From Rickettsiaceae bacterium (GTDB taxonomy: Bacteria > Pseudomonadota > Alphaproteobacteria > Rickettsiales > Rickettsiaceae): a DNA stretch of 5,650 nt. The translations under genes were made by a program, and so were the position numbers. Below the pieces are notes generated by a model. It ran no database searches. It had not been told where the DNA came from and saw only the letters and a program-made list of their open reading frames with translations. Below, piece after piece: positions 1 through 5,524 of the stretch (its first letter is position 1; every line of letters starts with the position of its first letter). The stretch covers positions 1 through 5,650 of the forward strand of contig JAIOYD010000116.1 of NCBI GenBank assembly GCA_021741285.1, given 5' to 3'.

Positions 1-524
1 TTAACTATTTCTTCCTGCTCCATAGAGAAAGCAATATTTTTTTTAACAGAATCATGTTCGGGTCCAAAAAAATTTAGAGCTATTAGAGTATCTTTCTTGC
101 TGTACAAAGACATGTGTCTAACCAGTTTTTGCACTACCTTCTTATCCCCATAAGGTAAGGCAAAGAAAGAGAAAAAATAATCATACTGCCCCGTAAGTTT
201 TATTGAGGCAAAATCTACATTTTGAAACTCAAATCGACCATGAAATATTTTTGCTCTTTCGATAATTATCGCGCCAGAGGATGGATTAATATCATTTGAA
301 GTTACTACCCACCCTTTCTTAACTAAATCAATCTCTTCATTTCCAGGCCCGGAACCAAAAGAAAAGGCACGACAATTAGGACATTGACTTGGAAACAGAT
401 ATAGTGCACTTTCGTGCAAATAATATAGTGGAGCTCCAACGTATTGATTAATGTAATTGCTCTGGCCTAACGCTGAATTTATTAAACAAAAATAAATTAT
501 TACAATATTCCTTACTATACTCAT
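1..524 (-). CDS. Class I SAM-dependent methyltransferase-like protein with N-terminal export-like segment (partial, 3' end outside window)
   Basis: The 174 visible codons run from the ATG at 524 to the window edge with no stop, so the C-terminus is missing. A run AAGGTAAGAAG just upstream is a plausible ribosome binding site. Residues 1-20 (MSIVRNIVIIYFCLINSALG) form a short basic, then hydrophobic, then small-residue stretch like a Sec signal peptide. Next come the segment YINQYVGAPLYYLHESAL (24-41), a CPNC pair (48-51), a glycine-rich SAM loop FGSGPGNE (56-63), an acidic residue after the second strand (D78 in SNDI), and QYDYFFSFFALPY (113-125), matching the motif II/strand 4 region. I recognise this as the Rossmann-fold methyltransferase pattern; the substrate is unknown. 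The acidic residue that usually precedes the glycine loop is replaced (AFSFGSG, Ser55). The gene lies 33 bases downstream of recJ on the same strand and is probably co-transcribed. Fold class is fairly sure; export and activity are inference. Confidence 0.8.
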   Translation of the reverse strand, partial: MSIVRNIVIIYFCLINSALGQSNYINQYVGAPLYYLHESALYLFPSQCPNCRAFSFGSGPGNEEIDLVKKGWVVTSNDINPSSGAIIIERAKIFHGRFEFQNVDFASIKLTGQYDYFFSFFALPYGDKKVVQKLVRHMSLYSKKDTLIALNFFGPEHDSVKKNIAFSMEQEEIV

Positions 525-557
525 CACTTCTTACCTTTTTCTATAAATAAACGCTGG

Positions 558-2309
558 TTATTTTATTATATCATAAAGCTGAAACTGTATCGTTTCCTTA
601 TCTTGCCATTTATTTGTCTTGAGCTTACCTAATATAGATAATTGGTATGACTTTGGTGATAGCAAGACTTTCCCAAGCTCAGTGCCAACCACATTAAAGG
701 CTATGGCAGAAAGTGGTTTGGAACTATAAGAATCTTTAGTTGGAGCAAAAATTACTTTAATGTGCTTTGAGCCCACGATGTCAGCCCTAAGAACGTAAAC
801 ATCAGAAAACCTAAATACGGGAGCCTGGTTTCCGTTTCCAAAAGGCTCTAGCTTATCGATCTGGGCAAGCAACTCAAGAGTAGCAGCAGCAGTTGAGAGA
901 TCAATGTCGTAAAACTCACGCAAATGAGAATCTGTAGATTGTAAATCTTTAGCAAATTTTCGGTTTAAAAATTGTCCAAGCTCATGAATTTGACCTTCTT
1001 CTACAATAAATCCTGCCGCCATAGCATGCCCTCCCCCGGCAACTACCAATCCCTTTTGTTTTGCCTCTATAATTTTACAGCCAAAATCCACACCTTTAAT
1101 TGAACGGCACGAAGCTTTACCTATACCATCCTTCAAAGCAATAATTGCCACTGGTTTATTATATTTCTCCTTTAATCTGCCAGCAACAATACCGATAACA
1201 CCAGGATGCCAGTTATTACCAACTATAAAAAGGCTAGGATCATTAATTTGTGCCTGAGCTAAACTCATCGCCTCTTCCAGAACCGTGTATTCTATAGCTT
1301 TGCGCTCTTCGTTATATCTGTCAAGCTCAGTAGCAATCTCTAATGCTTCTTGTTCAGAAATTGTTGACAAAAGATGAGCCCCCAACCAAGATCTACCAAC
1401 TCTTCCACCAGCATTTATACGTGGGCCAAGAATGAATCCAAGATGATAGCAATTAGGCGGTTCTTGAATATTGGCAAAGTCAGATAAAGCCCTATACCCG
1501 ATATTCACTCTATTTTTTGCTACTTTCAATCCTTGCGCAACAAATGCACGATTAAGTCCAGTCAATTGCATAACATCACAAACTGTACCTAATGCTACTA
1601 GGTCAAGATATTGCATAAGATCAGGTTGTAGGTTGTTTTTATTAAAAAAATTAAGTTCTTTAAGCGATTTGCATAACGCTACTGCAAATAAAAACGAAAC
1701 CCCCACTGCTGCTAAATTTTTGCATTCACTTGTCTCATCCAAACGGTTGGGATTAATAACCGCGACAGCATTTGGTAGATTATCCATACTTATATGGTGG
1801 TCTATTACTATTACCTCAAGGCCCAAATTAGTTGCGTACTCCAACGCTTCAAAAGCCACTGAACCACAGTCAACGGTAATAACCAGTTTTGTTCCTTGCG
1901 ATTTAATTTTTTTCATGGCTTCTAGGCTTGGACCATAACCTTCTGTAATACGATCAGGAACATATATACTGGTATTGATTTCAAGTACTCTGAACAGATT
2001 TTTTAAAAGAGCAGCAGAAGTCGCTCCATCTACATCATAGTCAGCAAAAATGCAGATTTTTTCATTATCATTTATTGCCTTGATTATTCTATCGACAGCT
2101 TTTTGCATATCAAGTAGATGAAAAGGATCGGGAAGTAAGGACTTGATCTTGGGGTTAAGAAACTGCTCCGCCGTGGTAATAGAGCTTACACGCGTGGATA
2201 TTATTCTTGCAAGAAAATCATCTATTCCAAGATAGCGCTGAAGTTCAGAAACAAAGTTCTCGTCATAAGAATGCGCTGACCAATATTTCCCTGAAATTGA
2301 CTTGTTCAC
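558..2309 (-). CDS. recJ: Single-stranded-DNA-specific exonuclease RecJ
   Basis: RecJ degrades single-stranded DNA 5' to 3' in the cytoplasm, in RecF-pathway recombination, mismatch repair and replication-fork processing. The 583-residue protein has normal family length and all expected parts. The DHH core shows ADYDVDGAT (89-97), the TVDCG motif (145-149), IDHH (169-172) and LGTVCD (240-245), which supply the metal-binding Asp and His residues. RINAGGR (297-303) follows. The DHHA1 domain shows WHPGVIGIVAGRL (367-379) and GGGHAMAAG (425-433). The C-terminal OB-like domain begins near 465 and includes LEPFGNGNQAPVF (487-499). No key residue is missing, so the gene looks functional. The start is GTG: an in-frame TGA lies 9 bases upstream with no other start codon between, and the next in-frame ATG (residue 68) would cut into the fold. 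That upstream TGA is also the stop of the small ORF 2319-2420, suggesting translational coupling. Its stop is followed after 33 bases by the methyltransferase gene. Confidence 0.98.
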   Translation of the reverse strand: MNKSISGKYWSAHSYDENFVSELQRYLGIDDFLARIISTRVSSITTAEQFLNPKIKSLLPDPFHLLDMQKAVDRIIKAINDNEKICIFADYDVDGATSAALLKNLFRVLEINTSIYVPDRITEGYGPSLEAMKKIKSQGTKLVITVDCGSVAFEALEYATNLGLEVIVIDHHISMDNLPNAVAVINPNRLDETSECKNLAAVGVSFLFAVALCKSLKELNFFNKNNLQPDLMQYLDLVALGTVCDVMQLTGLNRAFVAQGLKVAKNRVNIGYRALSDFANIQEPPNCYHLGFILGPRINAGGRVGRSWLGAHLLSTISEQEALEIATELDRYNEERKAIEYTVLEEAMSLAQAQINDPSLFIVGNNWHPGVIGIVAGRLKEKYNKPVAIIALKDGIGKASCRSIKGVDFGCKIIEAKQKGLVVAGGGHAMAAGFIVEEGQIHELGQFLNRKFAKDLQSTDSHLREFYDIDLSTAAATLELLAQIDKLEPFGNGNQAPVFRFSDVYVLRADIVGSKHIKVIFAPTKDSYSSKPLSAIAFNVVGTELGKVLLSPKSYQLSILGKLKTNKWQDKETIQFQLYDIIK

Positions 2310-2318
2310 ACTATCTAC

Positions 2319-2420
2319 TCAACAACATTCTGTATGATTATGGTCAACAAAAGTCTTGTGTGCAATCGTAAATAGAAAAAGCGAAGTGATACAAAAAAAC
2401 AAGAGGTTTAATATTTTCAT
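2319..2420 (-). CDS. Candidate 33-residue hydrophobic small protein or leader peptide upstream of recJ
   Basis: An ATG at 2420 opens a 33-codon frame ending in TGA at 2319-2321, nine bases before the GTG of recJ. The peptide begins MKILNLLFFCITSLFLFTIA and ends HKTFVDHNHTECC. This is a Lys-containing N-terminus, a hydrophobic core of about 17 residues, then a short polar tail rich in His and Cys. It resembles a signal peptide or single membrane anchor with a tiny exported tail. I do not recognise a family. Evidence for reality is the organised hydrophobic-then-polar composition and the tight spacing to recJ. Against it are its small size and the lack of a clear Shine-Dalgarno sequence (upstream is TCTAATGAATAA). 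It could instead be the decayed remnant of a longer gene, or a chance ORF. Confidence 0.4.
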   Translation of the reverse strand: MKILNLLFFCITSLFLFTIAHKTFVDHNHTECC

Positions 2421-2434
2421 TTATTCATTAGATA

Positions 2435-2462
2435 TTGGATATAAGCCATGTTTTCTTACAAT
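2435..2462 (+). promoter_or_regulatory. Possible promoter for ccmD-ccmE
   Basis: TTGGAT (2435-2440) and TACAAT (2457-2462) are separated by 16 bases. The -10 differs from TATAAT at one position, but the -35 matches only in its TTG. Initiation here would give a leader of about 110 bases before the ccmD-like ORF. The match is weak and other AT-rich boxes nearby are almost as good. Confidence 0.2.
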
Positions 2463-2486
2463 ATACCATATATCAACTCTTGTCAT
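2460..2486 (-). promoter_or_regulatory. Possible promoter for the recJ operon
   Basis: On the minus strand, TGG followed by TATATT (2460-2465) reads as an extended -10 element. ATGACA (2481-2486), one mismatch from the consensus -35, lies 15 bases further upstream. The spacer is two bases shorter than ideal. The position, about 40 bases before the small-ORF ATG, is sensible. AT-rich DNA gives many such matches by chance, so this is only a candidate. Confidence 0.25.
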
Positions 2487-2578
2487 AGTTTTTCAGTAGA
2501 ATATTTTTAAACTTTCATGTATTTTCTACTACAAGATTAATATGCAATTACTACAAAATATTAATATGAAGGTATTTT

Positions 2579-2689
2579 ATGAATAGTTATTTGCTCTGTG
2601 CATATTGCTTTACATTTACAATATTATCTTTTTTTTTAATAAAAACTCTTATAGATTTCAAATCTAGTGAACCACAGAAAAAGAAATAG
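2579..2689 (+). CDS. ccmD: Probable CcmD, small membrane subunit of the heme export/cytochrome c maturation complex
   Basis: A 36-codon frame starts at ATG 2579 and stops at TAG 2687-2689. GAAGG six bases upstream is a good ribosome binding site. The peptide begins MNSYLLCAYCFTFTILSFFL, giving one hydrophobic span over roughly residues 4-25, and ends in a polar tail with a Lys cluster (QKKK). This is the layout of CcmD: a very short single-span protein with an aromatic N-terminus and a basic cytoplasmic tail. CcmD helps release heme-loaded CcmE from CcmC and the CcmAB ATPase. Position supports the call: in many proteobacteria ccmD lies immediately before ccmE, and here its last 23 bases overlap the ccmE start in another frame, a sign of coupling. 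CcmD diverges strongly in sequence, so the assignment rests on architecture and context. No ccmC lies upstream in this window. Confidence 0.65.
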   Translation: MNSYLLCAYCFTFTILSFFLIKTLIDFKSSEPQKKK

Positions 2690-3086
2690 GATATTTACAA
2701 TCTTAATCATGCTTTCTCTCTGTTCAATAGGAGTATATATTATACTATCAAATTTGAATGACAATATAGTATTCTTCTACCCTCCTTCCGAAATTTCTAA
2801 GATTAAAGAAAATACTAAAGTCCGAGTGGGCGGAATAGTTAAAAATGGCTCGATTACAAGAGAAACAGATAATAAAATACGTTTTATTATCACTGATTAT
2901 TCAGAAGAATTAGAAATTATCTATCAAGGAATTTTACCAGCTCTTTTCCGTGAAGGACAAGGAATTGTTGCAGAGGGAACCCTACACCCTGCTAGATCAT
3001 TTTTAGCAATAAAACTACTTGCAAAGCATGATGAAAATTATATGCCTCCACAAATAAAACAACACATTGATAGTGGCAAGCATTAA
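2667..3086 (+). CDS. ccmE: Cytochrome c maturation protein CcmE (periplasmic heme chaperone)
   Basis: CcmE receives heme from the CcmABCD complex, holds it covalently through a histidine, and passes it to CcmF/CcmH for attachment to apocytochrome c in the periplasm. The 139-residue protein has a short basic N-terminus (NHRKRNR), one membrane span at about residues 9-28, then the OB-fold domain. Family hallmarks are FFYPPSEI (36-43), VRVGGIV (52-58), GILPALFREGQGIVAEG (88-104) and LAKHDENYMPP (118-128). His121 is the heme-linking residue, with Tyr125 four residues on giving the HxxxY signature. Length and motifs are complete, so it should be functional. The start is GTG inside the 3' end of the ccmD-like ORF, with no clear Shine-Dalgarno sequence of its own, consistent with translational coupling. 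The next Met (residue 15) lies inside the membrane span and would remove the basic N-terminus. Confidence 0.97.
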   Translation: MNHRKRNRIFTILIMLSLCSIGVYIILSNLNDNIVFFYPPSEISKIKENTKVRVGGIVKNGSITRETDNKIRFIITDYSEELEIIYQGILPALFREGQGIVAEGTLHPARSFLAIKLLAKHDENYMPPQIKQHIDSGKH

Positions 3087-3218
3087 AAACATCTAAAGAT
3101 ATAGCCATATTGTCAATCATCATACTGCCTACCATATTTGATGAATAACTAGCTATTAGTCGGGATTATTTTCGATGCTATGTTACCTGGCGTAATAATA
3201 TTAAAAGAGAATATAATT
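3087..3218 (+). other. Intergenic spacer between ccmE and the GTA gene remnant
   Basis: This 132-base stretch has no convincing gene and no classic GC-rich terminator. An imperfect 14-base palindrome (AATAACTAGCTATT, 3144-3157) lies in the middle. TG-C-TATGTT at about 3176-3184 could be an extended -10 box for the downstream gene, but I see no good -35. An in-frame ATG at 3180 would extend the downstream ORF by 13 residues (MLPGVIILKENII) that do not resemble the family N-terminus, so I treat this stretch as leader. Confidence 0.5.
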
Positions 3219-3692
3219 ATGTTTGGTAGTTTTTTAGCCAATATTGGCAGTGGCCTTGGAAAATATTTTGGCGGCGGCATATTATCAACCATAGGTAGAT
3301 ATGGTGGACGATTGTTAGGTGATTATCTTGATAGTCAATGGCTTCATCGAACAAAAACTGTTCATAAATTTACCAACGTTAAAGATAGTTTTTCTATATG
3401 CACGGCAAAATATGGCTCACCTATTCCTTTAGTATTTGGTCGTATGAGAGTTCCAGGCCAAATTATTTGGGCCGATCGAATCACTGAAAAGCCTCATACT
3501 TCAAGCACATATAGTCACTTTAAGAATAAGCATTTGACAAACTTGAATATTTTGCTAGCTTTGCCATGGCGATTTGTGAAGGAGAGATTCTGGATATTGG
3601 CAGAGTATGGCATAGCAATGAATTACTCGACCTTAGCAGATATAATTTTAGGCTGTATAATGGAGATGAAGAACAACTTCCTGATCCATTGA
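3219..3692 (+). CDS. 5' fragment of the GTA g15-like gene (N-terminal segment, then out of frame)
   Basis: This is the N-terminal piece of the broken GTA gene. I chose the ATG at 3219 over the one at 3180 because MFGSFLANIGSGLGKYFGGG resembles the Gly/Ala-rich family N-terminus and AAGAGA lies about ten bases upstream. Residues 1-107 carry family sequence, including YGSPIPLVFGRMRVPGQ and IIWADRITE. After about 3540 the reading is out of frame (LNILLALPWRFVKERFW and onward) and has no family meaning. A truncated product of 157 residues could be made but should lack the barrel and any tail function. Confidence 0.7.
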   Translation: MFGSFLANIGSGLGKYFGGGILSTIGRYGGRLLGDYLDSQWLHRTKTVHKFTNVKDSFSICTAKYGSPIPLVFGRMRVPGQIIWADRITEKPHTSSTYSHFKNKHLTNLNILLALPWRFVKERFWILAEYGIAMNYSTLADIILGCIMEMKNNFLIH

Positions 3693-5524
3693 TATCCTCT
3701 AAGTCTAAAGAACCAACGCCAGCTTATAGAGGAATTGCTTATATTGTTTTTTACGAACTACCACTTGCTGATTTTAGTGATAATATTCCTAATTTTACCT
3801 TCGAAGTCACAAGAAAAGCTAATGTAAAACAAGATACCTCCGTTGAAGACCTAGTGAAATCTATTGTTATGATTCCTGGATCTGGGGAATATGTATATGA
3901 TACCAAAATTCAAGAAAAATCTGTAGTTACGCCCTTTGGTGCAGTTATAGCTACTACAAAAATCAATTCCCATAATCATTACAATATCGCAAATAGTGTC
4001 TATAGCCTTAACCAGCTACAAATGACTTGTCAAAATATTCAATGGGTTTCTCCTGTTGTATGTTGGTTTGGCAATAGCTTAGACGCTAGGGAATGCGTTA
4101 TTAAACCGGCTATTGAGTTTAAAGAAAATGATTTGAGATATTCTGAAGAATGGATAGTAGGGAAATATAATCGAAACACTGCCTATGAAATAACTAAAGA
4201 TGAACACCAAAACCCTATCTATGGAGGCAGTGTCAATGATGCAAGTGTTGTTAGGTATTTGATTGAGCTTAAATCAAGAAAATTAAAGATTATGTTTAAC
4301 CCTATGTTTTTTCTTGATGTTCCTCAAAAACCCTGGCGCGGCAGATTAACATGCAAAGCCCAATATATTATAAATTTTTTCGAGAAAGAGCATGGTTACA
4401 ATGACTTTATTATACATTATGCAAATCTAGTAAAAGATCATGTAGATGCATTTATCATTGGTTCAGAGCTTATCGGACTAACAAAAGTCAATGTTGATAA
4501 TGTATTTCCGGCAGTTGATGAATTAATAAAACTAGCACAAAAAGTAAAGCAAATTGTTGGACCGCACGTTTTTGTCTCTTACGCAGCAGATTGGTCAGAA
4601 TATCATCACACTGAAGGTGGATGGTTTAACCTTGATCCGCTATGGGCTTCTAAAGATATTGATTTTATTGGTATTGATGCATATTTCCCCGTTACTGAAT
4701 CTGTATTATCTGCCATTACTCCCGAAGAAATTGCCCTTGGGTGGACAAAAGGCGAAGGATATGATTATTACATAGATAACATAGATCGCAACATAAAGCA
4801 TCCGTTAAACCAGGGATATGCATGGAAAAATTTACGATACTGGTGGGAGAATACTCATAAAAATCCTAATCAAATAGTTACGGCTTGGATACCCCGCGCA
4901 AAGCCTATCTGGTTCACTGAATTTGGTTTTCCATCAATTGATAAAGCACCTAATCAACCAAACGTGTTCTTTGATCCAAAATGTATTGATGGTGGTGTGC
5001 CCCACTATTCCAATGGAGAGATTGATTTTTCCATCCAAAGAAGGGCTATTCGTGCTTTCTTAGAATATTGGAATACACAAGAATATATTGAGCAAATGTT
5101 TCTATGGACTTGGGATGCAAGGCCGTACCCGGCATGGCCTCATATGAATGTCTGGAGGGATGGACATTTATGGGAAAAAGGACACTGGGTGAATAATAAA
5201 TTTGGTGTATGTAGCGTTGCCTCGATCATTCTTGAAATATCAAAAAAATGCGGTATTGATACTAATCGTGTTGAGGTGGCTTCTGTAGATCAACCGGTAG
5301 AAGGTCTTTTGCTCAGTAATCGCATTACAGCTATTGATGCAATCAACACTCTACGGGCATCATATTTCTTTGATATTAACGCTAATGACCGCGACATAAT
5401 AGCTTTTGTAAGCCGAATTTATGGAAAAGAAATTCTTGTTGACTCTGCTCAATTCTTAAAGCTATCAAATAATTCTTACATTGAAGAAATAGAAATACCT
5501 AAAAACATAACATGTATTAGTTGA
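3566..5524 (+). CDS. 3' fragment of the GTA g15-like gene: TIM-barrel (glycoside hydrolase-like) phage tail protein, C-terminally truncated
   Basis: The open frame extends back to 3530 (stop at 3527-3529) and its first ATG is at 3566, giving 652 residues. This ATG lies inside the conserved YFASFAMAICEGEI segment and has no ribosome binding site, so it is unlikely to be a true start. From that ATG: EEQLPDPLI (35-43) and PAYRGIAYIVFYELPLADF (52-70) are typical of GTA and phage tail hubs. The TIM barrel follows at about 220-545, with SVVRYLIELKSRKLKIMF, PWRGRLTC (256-263), IIGSEL (297-302), FIGIDAYFP (367-375), IWFTEFGFP (448-456) and MFLWTWDARPYPAWP (511-525). Glu301 and Glu452 sit where clan-A glycosidases carry acid/base and nucleophile, so the barrel may retain a glycan-cleaving or binding site. 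Residues 548-647 begin the next tail domain (a region like Phage-tail_3), which ends abruptly at the IS junction. Confidence 0.85.
   Translation: MAICEGEILDIGRVWHSNELLDLSRYNFRLYNGDEEQLPDPLISSKSKEPTPAYRGIAYIVFYELPLADFSDNIPNFTFEVTRKANVKQDTSVEDLVKSIVMIPGSGEYVYDTKIQEKSVVTPFGAVIATTKINSHNHYNIANSVYSLNQLQMTCQNIQWVSPVVCWFGNSLDARECVIKPAIEFKENDLRYSEEWIVGKYNRNTAYEITKDEHQNPIYGGSVNDASVVRYLIELKSRKLKIMFNPMFFLDVPQKPWRGRLTCKAQYIINFFEKEHGYNDFIIHYANLVKDHVDAFIIGSELIGLTKVNVDNVFPAVDELIKLAQKVKQIVGPHVFVSYAADWSEYHHTEGGWFNLDPLWASKDIDFIGIDAYFPVTESVLSAITPEEIALGWTKGEGYDYYIDNIDRNIKHPLNQGYAWKNLRYWWENTHKNPNQIVTAWIPRAKPIWFTEFGFPSIDKAPNQPNVFFDPKCIDGGVPHYSNGEIDFSIQRRAIRAFLEYWNTQEYIEQMFLWTWDARPYPAWPHMNVWRDGHLWEKGHWVNNKFGVCSVASIILEISKKCGIDTNRVEVASVDQPVEGLLLSNRITAIDAINTLRASYFFDINANDRDIIAFVSRIYGKEILVDSAQFLKLSNNSYIEEIEIPKNITCIS

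Larger units (their letters stand above)
2421..2578. other. Divergent intergenic region between the recJ and ccm transcription units
   Basis: This 158-base, very AT-rich stretch separates the minus-strand recJ unit from the plus-strand ccmDE unit. I see no further gene, no tRNA-like fold and no strong hairpin in it. It must hold the promoters for both units unless one is read from elsewhere. The best candidates face each other and their -10 boxes overlap around 2457-2465, so the two promoters could compete. Confidence 0.6.
3219..5524 (+). pseudogene. GTA baseplate hub ('megatron', g15-type) gene with TIM-barrel domain, disrupted by frameshift and IS insertion
   Basis: In Rhodobacter-type gene transfer agents, orfg15 encodes a very large tail-tip protein (about 1,200-1,300 residues) with a TIM barrel resembling glycoside hydrolases. 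Here its order can be followed across two frames: a glycine-rich N-terminus, then YGSPIPLVFGRMRVPGQIIW, then YFASFAMAICEGEI, then the TIM barrel, then the beginning of the tail-hub domain. The first part is in the frame of 3219 and the rest in the frame of 3542. Restoring one A in the AAA run at 3539-3541 would join them as HLTKLEYFASFAMAICEGEI. The 3' end stops after about 768 joined residues, where an IS481-family element starts (TGT at 5513), so roughly the last 40% is missing. The final Cys-Ile-Ser-stop would be coded by the IS. Unless the frameshift is a sequencing error or programmed, no full protein is made. Confidence 0.88.

Noticed and set aside
1471..1938. 155-codon ORF on the plus strand inside recJ
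   Set aside because: It lies antisense to strongly conserved RecJ motifs (DHH region to DHHA1), has no ribosome binding site or recognisable domain, and is a composition shadow of recJ.
2421..2578. tRNA, small RNA or CRISPR-like repeats in the largest intergenic gap
   Set aside because: No cloverleaf, T-loop sequence, regularly spaced repeats or strong hairpin could be seen.
3144..3157. Imperfect palindrome AATAACTAGCTATT between ccmE and the GTA gene, considered as a terminator or operator
   Set aside because: The stem is AT-rich with a central mismatch pair and has no following T-run, so it does not read as an intrinsic terminator. One 14-base near-palindrome in AT-rich DNA is expected by chance.
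3180..3218. Upstream ATG at 3180 as the start of the GTA gene
   Set aside because: The extra 13 residues do not fit the family N-terminus, and the ATG at 3219 has a better-placed purine-rich site and a typical glycine-rich start.
3539..3545. Programmed -1 frameshift site at the break in the GTA gene
   Set aside because: The sequence ACAAACTT lacks a standard slippery heptamer, and I could not see a clear downstream stem-loop. The gene is also truncated by an IS, so simple decay explains it better.
4554..4775. 73-codon ORF on the plus strand inside the TIM-barrel coding region
   Set aside because: It is an out-of-frame shadow of the barrel. The overlapping frame carries clear family motifs and this one does not.
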